From Leptospira mayottensis 200901116 (GTDB taxonomy: Bacteria; Spirochaetota; Leptospiria; Leptospirales; Leptospiraceae): a stretch of 32,500 bases of DNA. The DNA lies in the NCBI RefSeq assembly GCF_000306675.2, contig NZ_CP024871.1:170001-202500 (forward strand). Direction: 5' to 3'. The translations under genes were made by a program, and so were the position numbers. Positions 1 through 26,052 of the stretch are shown one piece after another. Below the pieces are notes generated by a model, which was not told where the DNA came from, made no database searches, and was given only the letters and a program-made list of their open reading frames with translations. Within the stretch, counting starts at the first letter, position 1; every line of letters starts with the position of its first letter.

Positions 1-286
<286 letters not shown>

Positions 287-317
287 TTGCAGCGAACTCA
301 TTATCGAGGATAAACAA

Positions 318-2436
<2,119 letters not shown>

Positions 2437-2438
2437 AT

Positions 2439-6206
<3,768 letters not shown>

Positions 6207-6272
6207 AGATTTAAGTATATTATAGTTTTATTAAGTATTGATGTTTCGCTTGAGAGACCTTGCGTTTCAATT

Positions 6273-7687
<1,415 letters not shown>

Positions 7688-7691
<4 letters not shown>

Positions 7692-7732
7692 GTTGGGCGG
7701 GGGGCTCTGCAGTCCCCTTTTAAAAAACTCAA
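7688..7732 (+). terminator. Nested hairpin at the fumC stop, possible terminator
   Basis: Outer arms TTGAGTT (7688-7694) and AACTCAA (7726-7732) enclose inner arms GGGG (7701-7704) and CCCC (7714-7717), followed by TTTT (7718-7721). The outer arm includes part of the fumC stop codon. Reading the inner hairpin and T-run as a Rho-independent terminator is inference; the stem is short. Confidence 0.45.
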
Positions 7733-7881
7733 TAACTTGCAAAACCCCATATTTTATTCAAATTCTTTTTCATAGGTTAGCATAAGTGAAGAGGCTACCG
7801 CATTTTAAATGCAGTAAAATTTTCTCTAAATTCGATGTTTCGCTTTCTGGATTTAATATACACACTTTATAGATATACTTA

Positions 7882-8060
7882 CTAAGAGTCTGTCTTAAAA
7901 ACCTGAGAATGTTGGAGCTCCCGTAAGAGTGTTCCAACAAAGAAGGCTGTTTCAAAGTTTATAAACTCCTAAAGTATCTGTGGGAATTTCCATATTTTAT
8001 TACGAACTTACTGAATAGATTGTAACTGATTTCTCTTCAGGTTTTGGGACAGACTTTAAG
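7882..8060. repeat. MITE-like repeat, copy A
   Basis: About 179 bp with imperfect terminal inverted repeats. The left end reads CTAAGAGTCTGTCTTAAAAA and the right end, reverse-complemented, reads CTTAAAGTCTGTCCCAAAAC. It contains the 22-mer at 7995-8016 (TTTTATTACG..TACTGAAT) that recurs exactly at 25997-26018 and inverted at 25758-25779. It has no coding capacity. Related copies lie near 25.7-26.05 kb, 28.6 kb and 32.25 kb. It sits about 190 bp after fumC. A non-autonomous transposon derivative is the likely nature; the parent element is not in the window. Confidence 0.75.
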
Positions 8061-8448
8061 ATAATGTTGCAAATCTAAATATTTAGAATAGAATTTTGAA
8101 ACGTAAGGATCTGAAGAATAATCCCTTTTAAAAACTCTGTAATTAAATTTGATTATTTATCTGAATGCTTTCATAAAAGACCATAAACTGGATTCCGTAG
8201 CTTTGATTTAGAAAAAGGAAGTTTATTTTTAAGTAATTTGGAATAAAAATATATTCTAAACTACGGTAAATTTGGTGTAAGAGACCTATTTTGTAGGAGT
8301 TAACCTTTTTCAGAAAATAATAAAATGCGCAGCTCTCATATTTTTGGTCTTCAGAAATCAGCAGATAATCAAGTTTTATATTTGCAGATATGGGGCCCTT
8401 ATTTTTAGAAAAATTTTTCTGATTTTCTTGCACCAAATTTAAGTTGGA
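8061..8448. other. AT-rich gap with one weak open frame
   Basis: Very AT-rich. The minus strand has an open frame at 8143-8436 (97 codons from TTG, or 96 from the adjacent GTG) that would follow the small membrane protein gene by 12 bp. It has no convincing ribosome binding site and an amino-acid make-up rich in Ile, Phe, Asn, Tyr and Lys, as expected of random AT-rich sequence. It could be a third gene of the small leftward set, but I do not call it. Confidence 0.4.
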
Positions 8449-8619
8449 TCAATATATTTTTCGATTATTGGTTTTGTTTCTTTTTTCAAAAAATTGTAAT
8501 GAATACCAAAATAGGCCTGTCAAAATACCAATTAAAAACCAAATCAAAAGCGTCCAAAAGAGAGTATAACCGAAAACTAATATGAGAATGTCGAAAGTTT
8601 TCAAGGCGCTGTTTCCCAT
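8449..8619 (-). CDS. Small membrane protein (56 aa), phage-like context
   Basis: A 56-residue frame from ATG 8619, overlapping the end of the DUF1353 gene by 19 bp. It begins MGNSALKTFDILIL and has a long hydrophobic run from about residue 9 to 44 (LVFGYTLFWTLL.. then WFLIGILTGLFWY), enough for one long or two short membrane helices, then a basic, Asn-rich tail ending RNKTNNRKIY. The overlap suggests translational coupling. Small membrane proteins beside DUF1353 genes are often part of phage lysis or tail-end modules, so a holin-like role is possible but unproven. Codon use is normal for the region. Function is unknown. Confidence 0.6.
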   Translation of the reverse strand: MGNSALKTFDILILVFGYTLFWTLLIWFLIGILTGLFWYSLQFFEKRNKTNNRKIY

Positions 8620-9041
8620 TCTTTAGTTTTATCTTTCGGTTTTGTAGAAGATTTGCCGAACCAGCGAACGAATTTATATACGTATGCCGCTCTAAAAGAG
8701 TTCATGCCGTCTTCTAAACAAATTCTTTTAAGAAGTTGATCTGCATCTTCGCGATATTTTATTCGATCCAATTTTTCCTCACGCATTAACTGATACAAGG
8801 CATCGTGAACAAGGGAAGCACGTATAAAAGTTTTTGTATCGATCGTCGGACCACTAGGGCCGTCCCAGGCGTATCCGGCGTTGATATCCAATAAACCTTC
8901 CTGATTTAGATTTACAAAAACTCTTGCTCTTGGAATTTCGATTTGAATCGGTGTGTTGGTTAGGATCGTTGTTTGAAAACTATAAGGTTTTACGAGCTGG
9001 TATTTATAGTTCTTTAGATTTTTATATACGATGTGATCCAT
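8601..9041 (-). CDS. DUF1353 family phage-associated protein
   Basis: A 146-residue protein of the DUF1353 family, found mostly in phages and prophages and of unknown function. The hallmark is the central block with AGYAWDGPSGP, then TFIRASLVHDALYQLMR, with the conserved WDG and HDALY motifs. The start at ATG 9041 is supported by a purine-rich GAGGAAGAAG just upstream. No signal peptide is evident. It overlaps the downstream small membrane protein gene. Upstream, across about 50 bp, is a fragmentary frame on the same strand. The gene is the strongest single sign that the 8.4-13.3 kb stretch derives from a phage or phage-like element. Confidence 0.85.
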   Translation of the reverse strand: MDHIVYKNLKNYKYQLVKPYSFQTTILTNTPIQIEIPRARVFVNLNQEGLLDINAGYAWDGPSGPTIDTKTFIRASLVHDALYQLMREEKLDRIKYREDADQLLKRICLEDGMNSFRAAYVYKFVRWFGKSSTKPKDKTKEWETAP

Positions 9042-9090
9042 TTTCTTCTTCCTCGCTTTTTTGGAGATCCGAAAGTTTTCAAATATTTAA

Positions 9091-9282
9091 CTACAATGAT
9101 ACGATATTCTCTATGGCTTCTATTTCTAACTCGGCTTCTTTCGACACAATGCGCAAATGCTTCGTTCGATTGTACTCCAATTTTTGGATTGCTTTCGCAG
9201 GTTTCAAAAGGTTTTGCTCTTTATTTAATTCAGGTCTTATTTTTAAGTAAGTTCCGTTTCGCTTAAAAACAAGACGGTTGAA
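9091..9282 (-). pseudogene. Fragmentary coding-like frame, possibly a truncated gene
   Basis: An open minus frame of 63 residues between an upstream stop at 9283-9285 and the TAG at 9091-9093. The translation looks protein-like: KRNGTYLKIRPELNKEQNLL, then a charged helix-like part with KLEYNRTKHLRIVSKEAELE. No ATG occurs; the only ordinary start is TTG 9207, giving 38 residues with no clear ribosome binding site. Since the protein-like part runs on upstream of that TTG, I read it as the 3' remnant of a longer gene. A plus-strand frame of 77 codons covers the same bases and is probably a shadow of it. Function unknown. Confidence 0.35.
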
Positions 9283-9627
9283 TCATTCTAAAAGATCATT
9301 TTATGCAAGAATTTTTCATAAAAACTTTACAGTTCCTTTGGTTTTTACGGAACGAGGAACTTTACGAAGTTTTAAAGTTCCGGTCGCTTATATCTGCGGG
9401 ATTATTCGGTAAAGTTTGTTAAGTGAATTCTTTAATTTCCACACTGTTCCTCCTATTTCGATCTATTTAAGGTCATACTCACAGTGATTTTGTTAGACGG
9501 AAAAGAAAGAATCGTAATGGAAAGAATTTTCTTCGAAGGGGCTTTTTTCTTACGATTTTGAACGTTTGCTTGATCGATTTCTGTTCTGCCATTTTAGATT
9601 ATCCTGATTAACTTTTCGATTTTGTTT
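9283..9627. other. Decayed stretch with a hairpin and competing short frames
   Basis: No intact gene of ordinary length. On the minus strand a 37-codon frame starts at ATG 9592 (MAEQKSIKQTFKI, stop at 9479) while a second frame (9453-9593), shifted by one base, stays open for 46 codons and ends SNKITVSMTLNRSK but has no start codon. This suggests a frameshifted small gene. An AGGAGG with GTG/TTG-type starts follows near 9440-9455 but leads to an early stop. A perfect 9-bp hairpin lies at 9356-9381. Confidence 0.4.
9356..9381. repeat. Perfect 9-bp inverted repeat (hairpin)
   Basis: GGAACTTTA (9356-9364) and TAAAGTTCC (9373-9381) pair perfectly around an 8-base loop. A third related arm (ACTTTACAGTTCC, near 9334-9346) lies just to the left, so alternative pairings are possible. 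There is no long T-run on either side, so it is not a classic terminator. Confidence 0.55.
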
Positions 9628-10089
9628 TCAGACCGCTAGTTCTCTTGCATTTTGATTTTGTATTTGTGGATCGTTTGGAATTTCTTTTTGGGAATGTAGA
9701 ATTTCCCTATACCAATTTATAAAGTCTCGAAGAGAATCCGGATCTAACTTTTCCGATTTTCTTTCTGCTTCCTTATCTTCTCGGTAAATAAAACGAATCG
9801 TTTCGATCGGGAGTTTCCAGGATTCTTCGATTGCCTTTACATAACGTACGGTGTTACGAGTCCCTTTGATAACGTCTGCAAGGTGTTCGCGGTAAAGAGG
9901 AAAGACATTCTCCAAATGGCCCTCGCAGGAGCTTTGGGAATATTTAAATGCTATATCTTTGAGATTGAGTTGTGATTCGATAACGATTTGCTTCAATCTT
10001 TGAGAAAGTTTTCTTCCTCTTCTCCAAAATTTTCCTTCGTGAACAACTTCGCTGTTTATAATAAGTCTTTTGATTTTTTCGGAGTTCAT
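9628..10089 (-). CDS. Hypothetical island protein with HTH-like segment (153 aa)
   Basis: Not assigned to a known family. The protein starts [20 protein letters not shown]. From about residue 25 to 100 the pattern resembles an XRE-type helix-turn-helix with an insertion: [20 protein letters not shown], then [20 protein letters not shown] and the WKLPIETI that follows the last helix in such domains. A charged C-terminal part follows. Start ATG 10089 lies only 4 bp after the stop of the CxxC protein gene, so translation is probably coupled. It belongs to the leftward small-gene operon that begins at 10838. A DNA-binding role is inferred from pattern only. Confidence 0.75.
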   Translation of the reverse strand: MNSEKIKRLIINSEVVHEGKFWRRGRKLSQRLKQIVIESQLNLKDIAFKYSQSSCEGHLENVFPLYREHLADVIKGTRNTVRYVKAIEESWKLPIETIRFIYREDKEAERKSEKLDPDSLRDFINWYREILHSQKEIPNDPQIQNQNARELAV

Positions 10090-10093
10090 AATT

Positions 10094-10267
10094 CTAATTT
10101 TGCACCGATGTTTGGGTCGTATTGTCTATGTTATTCGAGTTAAGGGAGCGGATCTTATTTGAAAGAAGGATTAAGGGCTTGAAATTTTCGATCAGACATT
10201 CCTCGCAAAGGTCAGTTTGACGCATTGATTCCTTTTGGTTGCATTGAATACATAAGTTGGTTATCAT
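10094..10267 (-). CDS. Small CxxC-CxxC putative zinc-binding protein (57 aa)
   Basis: A 57-residue frame from ATG 10267 with a strong ribosome binding site (AAGGAG, 9 bases upstream). The N-terminal half holds two cysteine pairs: [20 protein letters not shown], with cysteines at residues 6, 9, 21 and 24. This is a typical four-cysteine zinc ribbon or treble-clef spacing. The C-terminal half is polar and probably flexible. It lies 33 bp after the 101-aa gene and 4 bp before the 153-aa gene, in the middle of the leftward operon. Small zinc-ribbon proteins are common in phage early operons, where some bind DNA or modify host enzymes, but nothing here fixes the target. Confidence 0.7.
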   Translation of the reverse strand: MITNLCIQCNQKESMRQTDLCEECLIENFKPLILLSNKIRSLNSNNIDNTTQTSVQN

Positions 10268-10300
10268 AGTAAAGTTCTCCTTAATAACTTTTAGTTTAAA

Positions 10301-10606
10301 TTATTCGCTGAATTCTTCTTCCAATATATATTCAAGAATACTGATAAACTCTTTGATCTTGTTTGGTTTTCTTTCGCAGATTTTAGCGATATCGTTTTTT
10401 ACAAGAAAGAGAAAGGTAATCTCTTTATCTTGCATTTCGGCATGATTGTTCCATCTCCAATCGAATGTCGTAAATTGTTCTCTTACATATTCAGCGATTT
10501 GAATGATCGCTTTTTTCTTTATATCAGAAAGAACAATTGGAGACAAATTATCCCTGCTTGGGACCAGATTTTTATCGGTAATTTTAGTAAGATTGTGCTG
10601 TTTCAT
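10301..10606 (-). CDS. Hypothetical island protein (101 aa)
   Basis: Not recognised. ATG 10606 is chosen over the TTG two codons upstream because AGGAG lies 9 bases before it. The gene overlaps the end of the 84-aa HTH-like gene by 23 bp. The protein is soluble-looking and charged: a basic N-terminus (MKQHNLTKITDKNL), a middle with AIIQIAEYVREQFTTFDWRW, and a C-terminal helix with NKIKEFISILEYILEEEF. No signal peptide, membrane segment or known motif is seen. Its place as second gene of the leftward operon suggests an early or regulatory phage-type function. Confidence 0.75.
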   Translation of the reverse strand: MKQHNLTKITDKNLVPSRDNLSPIVLSDIKKKAIIQIAEYVREQFTTFDWRWNNHAEMQDKEITFLFLVKNDIAKICERKPNKIKEFISILEYILEEEFSE

Positions 10607-10838
10607 AATCAAACTCTCCTGCTTTTTCGTTTATCGTAGAAATGCTTGAGCTTATACTACGAAACAGAATATTCCATTTTTTAAATACTTCCCTAATTTT
10701 TGTCCAAAACTGTTGTCCGTTTAAACTTTTCGAAAGTTGATCGTAATTGACTTCCGCTTCCTTTGCGAACCTAGAAAAGGGTTTCACTTCTAATGTGATA
10801 CAAGTGAAATTCTTGCATTCGTTTTCGTTGATGCTCAT
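10584..10838 (-). CDS. Small putative HTH regulator, first gene of leftward operon (84 aa)
   Basis: The frame is open further upstream, but ATG 10838 is clearly the start: AAAGGAGG lies 4 bases before it. The protein has a likely helix-turn-helix or similar DNA-binding fold: PFSRFAKEAEVNYDQLSKSL followed by NGQQFWTKIREVFKKWN, which resembles the A-x3-V-x3-SLNG arrangement of Cro-like proteins. The remainder is polar. It is transcribed away from the XRE repressor at 11010, with about 170 bp between the starts, as cro and cI are in lambdoid phages. The Cro-like role is inference from pattern and position; the fold itself is not certain. Confidence 0.7.
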   Translation of the reverse strand: MSINENECKNFTCITLEVKPFSRFAKEAEVNYDQLSKSLNGQQFWTKIREVFKKWNILFRSISSSISTINEKAGEFDYETAQSY

Positions 10839-10965
10839 CGAGCCTCCTTTTTGTGATTGCGATTTCATTTCCATTTGCGAGTTTTGGTCGTGCAAAAGAC
10901 CGGACTCCATTTCGAAATCGAAATCGACTTTGATTTTGACGAGTTTCGCTTCGTGTCAAATGACC

Positions 10966-11009
10966 ATACGCTTAAAATGTATTTTTGTCAATGATTTAAT
11001 ACGTTTAAA

Positions 11010-11015
<6 letters not shown>
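10966..11015. promoter_or_regulatory. Two 17-bp operator-like dyads before the XRE repressor
   Basis: ATACGCTTAAAATGTAT (10966-10982) and ATACGTTTAAAATGTAT (10999-11015) differ at one base and are each nearly palindromic (ATACRTTT / AAATGTAT). Their centres are 33 bp apart, about three helical turns. The second one covers the ATG of the repressor gene at 11010. They lie between divergent genes, as expected for binding sites of the repressor itself. Binding is inferred. Confidence 0.65.
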
Positions 11016-11585
<570 letters not shown>

Positions 11586-11607
11586 AGACTATATGTATGT
11601 TTAGTAT

Positions 11608-11621
11608 ATTTTTGCCCCTGA
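11608..11621. repeat. 14-bp direct repeat, left copy (candidate attachment site)
   Basis: ATTTTTGCCCCTGA, found again exactly at 13481-13494. With TTAG three bases before each copy the match extends to 18 of 21 bases. The two copies flank the excisionase-like gene and the small membrane pair. A role as an att-site remnant is inference. Confidence 0.4.
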
Positions 11622-12413
11622 CAAAATCCATCCTAATTCCAAAAATGTGACTCTTTTTTGTCCGGGTTCATTCCATTTTCAAATTCATTTCGAATTAAGG
11701 ATCTTAATGACTTTAAATGACTATAATTTCTATATGTCTCATTGCTTAAGGTATGTTCGTTCGATGTGATGAAATTTCAGTAGTCCGTCGTAGTTGAGAT
11801 TTCTTGTATAATCCTTGAGAATTTTCATTCTATTTTGAAGTGCCACTTTGGGGAATTATGAGTTGTTTTAAGATAAGTCGAACAAAGGGAATGGTTTTAT
11901 TTCAATGTGAATTCGATCTTAAGAAGCTCACTTCATAGAGGTTAATTTTTCCGAAAAGAATAAGATTCGACGTGGAAACTCTCACACTATTTTAGATCCA
12001 TTCGGATTAAAAAATGTAAGAACTATTATTTTTAGAAATTTTTTTTAAATTTCTCATACCGAACTCACCTTGTTTTTAGTATCTTAAGCTAATAATAACG
12101 TAAGTCTTTTGATAGGCAGAAGGTGATGTATCGATACTTATTTTTTCCATGGACGAAGTCGAAACAATTGTTTGGGACCTTTTTTAAGTGTCGAAATATT
12201 AGAAAGGCAGTGGAAAATGAATTCAAAAAAATGAATATTATTAGTTTTTTATGTATAAATTTGAATTCGATCTGTAATTTTTCCTAAAACCAAAATTTTT
12301 CATTGCAAAGAGATTTAAGTGCAAAGTTCAACTTTTTTCAAACTGGTCCTTATAAATTTTTAAGGATTAAGAAGGACTTGACAAAAAGTATGGCCCCGAC
12401 CCAAACCTGACCT
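11622..12413. other. Long AT-rich non-coding stretch inside the island
   Basis: Nearly 800 bp without a gene I can support. It holds an AT-rich hairpin near 12034-12056 (AGAAATTT / AAATTTCT) and a weak 53-codon plus frame at 12126-12287 with a close AAGGTG. TTGACA at 12378-12383, just before the excisionase-like gene, could be a -35 box, but no -10 box sits at the right distance. Confidence 0.4.
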
Positions 12414-12707
12414 ATGTTTGTAATCAATGGTAATACAAGAAAAGGATCTTTGCTGAAAAGCGCTCAATTTTCTGATTCGGAAAAAGAAAATTTGATTCGA
12501 GACGTTTCTTCTGCAAAAGATAAAACTCAGGTTTTAAAAACAAAAGAAGCTGCTCGTTATTTAAATCTTTCCGTAAGGACTTTCAATCAGTACGTAATCG
12601 ATCACGAGATTCCGTTTATACAATGGAGTTCCCGTGTTCGAAGATTTATGATCGGCGATTTGGATAAGATCGTCCTTTCCCGTAAAACAAAAAAACAAAT
12701 TTATTAG
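12414..12707 (+). CDS. Excisionase-like HTH (HTH_17/MerR-type) DNA-binding protein
   Basis: A 97-residue protein whose C-terminal half is a winged helix-turn-helix of the excisionase / HTH_17 type: VLKTKEAARYLNLSVRTFNQ, then a recognition region with HEIPFIQWSSRVRRFMIGDL and a final DKIVLSRKTKKQ. The first 38 or so residues are polar and not conserved in the family. Start ATG 12414 has no clear ribosome binding site; an AAAGGA lies before an internal TTG about 11 codons in, so the true start may be slightly later. A hairpin follows the gene at 12773-12799. In mobile elements such proteins direct excision or act as regulators. No integrase partner is in the window. Confidence 0.75.
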   Translation: MFVINGNTRKGSLLKSAQFSDSEKENLIRDVSSAKDKTQVLKTKEAARYLNLSVRTFNQYVIDHEIPFIQWSSRVRRFMIGDLDKIVLSRKTKKQIY

Positions 12708-12772
12708 TTGTTTGCTTTTATTTGGGTAAGGAGAACGAATTTTTTATCCACTCATTTGAAAATTAGAGGCAA

Positions 12773-12799
12773 AACGGACGGATTGAATTCCGTTCCGTT
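12773..12799 (+). terminator. GC-rich hairpin after the HTH gene
   Basis: AACGGACGGA (12773-12782) pairs with TTCCGTTCCGTT (12788-12799) with one bulge around a 5-base loop, followed by CTTTATTT. It is placed 65 bp after the excisionase-like gene and before the membrane-protein pair. It reads as a plausible Rho-independent terminator with a weak T-run. Confidence 0.5.
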
Positions 12800-12885
12800 C
12801 TTTATTTCAAGAAGAACTCGTGTTATTCTTTGTTTGAAATCGGAAGCGATTGAGAAATTGTGCGGATGTCTTTTGTGAGGAAGTT

Positions 12886-13119
12886 ATGGAAAGTTCGAAA
12901 ATAAGTCGGATAAGACTCGGGGTCAAAGATTTTCTCGTCATTTTAGGTTTTGTCGTTTCTGGAGTGATCCAATACAATACGATGCATAAAGATCACGAAG
13001 TTCGGATCGTTAAAATAGAAACTGAAATGATTTCTATTGCAAAGGATCTTGCGGAAATTAAAGCCGACGTTAAGGATCTGATCAAACTTACTTCCGCTAA
13101 AGGAAGGAAAGCGGAATGA
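12886..13119 (+). CDS. Small membrane-anchored coiled-coil protein (77 aa)
   Basis: The frame is open from 12850, but ATG 12886 is chosen because GAGGAAG lies just before it. The protein has a short basic N-terminus (MESSKISRIRLGVKD), one membrane helix at about residues 16-30 (FLVILGFVVSGVIQY), and a C-terminal heptad-rich part (VRIVKIETEMISIAKDLAEI then KADVKDLIKL) that should form a coiled coil. This plan is like small phage membrane proteins of the XhlA kind, but the family is not certain. The stop overlaps the ATG of the next gene (ATGA), so the two are translationally coupled. Function unknown; a lysis or envelope role is possible. Confidence 0.7.
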   Translation: MESSKISRIRLGVKDFLVILGFVVSGVIQYNTMHKDHEVRIVKIETEMISIAKDLAEIKADVKDLIKLTSAKGRKAE

Positions 13120-13277
13120 AGTTTGTATTTAGAGATGATACAACAAAAAACTTCCGATACGATTCTTCGTACTTGGGTCGTTTTCTTTTTGTTTTTTTAT
13201 ATCTGCTTGTTTTGTCTATTCTTTCGATTTTTTCTTCAGATTCTCTAAAACTTCTTCATATGGAAATCGTTCAATGA
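13116..13277 (+). CDS. Small membrane protein (53 aa) coupled to the coiled-coil gene
   Basis: A 53-residue frame that starts in an ATGA overlap with the previous gene. It begins MKFVFRDDTTKNFRYDSSYL and continues with one strongly hydrophobic helix (GRFLFVFLYLLVLSILSIFS, residues 21-40), then a short tail. The overlap and the single well-formed membrane helix argue that it is real despite its size. The pair looks like a two-component membrane module, for example holin with accessory protein or a small toxin-like peptide, but no family is recognised. Confidence 0.6.
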   Translation: MKFVFRDDTTKNFRYDSSYLGRFLFVFLYLLVLSILSIFSSDSLKLLHMEIVQ

Positions 13278-13480
13278 TTGATCTTTTTTATGGAACTTTG
13301 TATTTGAGAAAAAGAGTCAACGAAAGTTTGGATTTTAGATAATCTTTTGAATCAATTCAAGGAATCTAAAAATTTGGATGAAACATCTGTCCGGTTTAAA
13401 GGCAAACGATTATGAGTTTTTTCCTAGTTAAATATATTCGAAATTAACAATCGAATAAAAAAATACGAAGTGATTAGATA

Positions 13481-13494
13481 ATTTTTGCCCCTGA
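13481..13494. repeat. 14-bp direct repeat, right copy (candidate attachment site)
   Basis: Exact second copy of the sequence at 11608-11621. It runs into the left arm of the dyad downstream of loa22 (13489-13500), so if it is an attachment site, the target would be the 3' flank of loa22. Confidence 0.4.
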
Positions 13495-13524
13495 TACTGT
13501 AATCAATTAGAAACAGCATCAGGG
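13489..13524 (-). terminator. Strong dyad after loa22
   Basis: CCCTGATACTGT (13489-13500) pairs with ACAGCATCAGGG (13513-13524) with one mismatch around a 12-base loop. It lies 14 bp after the loa22 stop on the minus strand. On that strand it is followed by an A-rich run and not T-rich, so it may protect the 3' end of the message or be a terminator of an unusual type. Confidence 0.5.
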
Positions 13525-13538
13525 AAGTTTATTTGGAA

Positions 13539-14128
<590 letters not shown>

Positions 14129-14263
14129 TTCTTTCCTTCCTTAGAATCTTAAGGGGTTTTGGTTTCAATGTGTCACACTAAGGTTTAGGAAGGAAAATGG
14201 AAACTTTTTTTTTAGAATGCTAAAAACGTGCAGAGTAAAAATCTGGAATCCTTTTCATTTTCG

Positions 14264-16013
<1,750 letters not shown>

Positions 16014-16049
16014 TTTTGTTTTTCCTCCTCAAGCAAGTTCATGTCGTTT

Positions 16050-18718
<2,669 letters not shown>

Positions 18719-18777
18719 TGGGCCTGGAATTGGGGACAAGAGAGAAATCGTTTCTAAGAAAAGAAAAGGAGCCTTTT

Positions 18778-19088
18778 ATGGATCTGATTGAAAAAGTAAA
18801 AATGGAATTTTGGCCAAAATTAAAATCCGTAATGTTCAGGATTCCGTTTACGGGGGATCTTGTGGCACTTTATTATTCCATGATGGATCCAGAGACTCCG
18901 CTTCGAACCAAACTCATTATCGCGGGTGCACTTGCTTATTTTATTTTTCCTTTGGATGCTGTTCCGGATTTTATTCCAGGTGCGGGATTTCTGGATGACG
19001 CAGGAGTAATTGCAGCGGTACTGGCAAGTGTACAATCGGCTATTCGAGAAGAACATAGAGAAATGGCTAGAAAGTTTTTGGAGAAAAA

Positions 19089-19092
<4 letters not shown>
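18778..19092 (+). CDS. YkvA-like DUF1232 small membrane protein
   Basis: A 104-residue protein of the YkvA/DUF1232 family. ATG 18778 is chosen over upstream starts because AAAGGAG lies 8 bases before it. The hallmark hydrophobic block is FPLDAVPDFIPGAGFLDDAG, next to a membrane-prone stretch (LIIAGALAYFIF). The family is widespread and its function is unknown. The stop overlaps the start of the inositol monophosphatase gene (ATGA), so the two are coupled. It is divergent from the nucleosidase-like gene, with about 75 bp between the starts. Confidence 0.85.
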
Positions 19093-19904
<812 letters not shown>

Positions 19905-20142
19905 GATCCATCCATTTCAAAAATAAAAAATACCGCACAATGCGTTTTAATGATGTGTTGATGAGAATATATATTTTTAATACTTTTTAGTTTTTGCCAT
20001 TGTTTATCTTAATGAATTTAGGAATATCTTTTAAGGATTCAAAAAAGTATTAAAGCGAAAGATTTCTTTTTGAGAAGGATATTAAAGGGTGATCTTTGAG
20101 TTATGGACCGTTTTTTCGACCTGTGGAAAAACGAAAAGTCTC

Positions 20143-24632
<4,490 letters not shown>

Positions 24633-24634
24633 AT

Positions 24635-25597
<963 letters not shown>

Positions 25598-25717
25598 AAT
25601 ATTGCCGCAGAGTCATTTCACTGAATTACTGCCGTCTCATTTATAAATCGAATTTATAGTTATTAAGCGAATATTCCCCACTTATTTTTGCGATCGTCCT
25701 CGTTTTGTTTTTATATT

Positions 25718-25880
25718 CAGAGTCTGTTTTAAAACTTAAAAGAAATCCGTTACAATAATTCAGTAAGTTCGTAATAAAACGCAGGATATAGATTATATCC
25801 CTCGTTCTTTGGTGTTTTCATAGTTTGTTGAGTATGTGTGGCTAATGGTTCGTTCCGGTTTCTCTTTTTAATTTTTTATT
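25718..25880. repeat. MITE-like repeat, copy B1 (inverted, degenerate)
   Basis: Left end CAGAGTCTGTTTTAAAACTT, then a 31-bp stretch (25749-25779) that is the exact reverse complement of 25997-26027 in copy B2. It continues with GATTATATCCCTCG, which matches the reverse complement of copy D. Thus B1 lies in the opposite orientation to copies A, B2 and D. The right boundary is approximate because it merges with B2. Confidence 0.65.
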
Positions 25881-26052
25881 TAGAACGTGTCCCAAAACCT
25901 CAGAATATAGGAACCTCGACGAGAACTTAACAGTTATAAAATATGCTCGAAAACTCGTAAACTACCAAAGGGGCGTAATTGGTGGCAACTTCTATATTTT
26001 ATTACGAACTTACTGAATTATTGTAACTAAGGTTTTTAAAACAGGCTCTTAG
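25881..26052. repeat. MITE-like repeat, copy B2
   Basis: About 172 bp. The left end reads TAGAACGTGTCCCAAAACCT, and the right end (reverse-complemented) reads CTAAGAGCCTGTTTTAAAAA, closest to the copy A left end. It carries the shared 22-mer at 25997-26018. No coding frame. It faces copy B1 head to head. Confidence 0.72.

Noticed and set aside
8143..8436. 97-codon minus-strand open frame after the 56-aa membrane protein gene
   Set aside because: No ribosome binding site, non-ATG start and a composition expected from random AT-rich DNA. Kept only as a note.
9033..9266. 77-codon plus-strand open frame
   Set aside because: It covers the more protein-like minus frame and the DUF1353 ribosome binding site, and its translation is rich in Phe, Leu and Ser as reverse-strand shadows are.
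11609..11626. Possible SOS box (TTTTG..CAAAA) at the left direct repeat
   Set aside because: The spacer is 7 bases, whereas the leptospiral LexA site I know of has TTTG-N5-CAAA. No suitable downstream gene.
12034..12056. AGAAATTT / AAATTTCT hairpin as a terminator
   Set aside because: All A-T pairs in an AT-rich stretch with no gene ending nearby.
12126..12287. 53-codon plus frame with AAGGTG directly before its ATG
   Set aside because: The ribosome binding site is too close to the ATG and the second half is Asn/Ile/Ser-rich low-information sequence.
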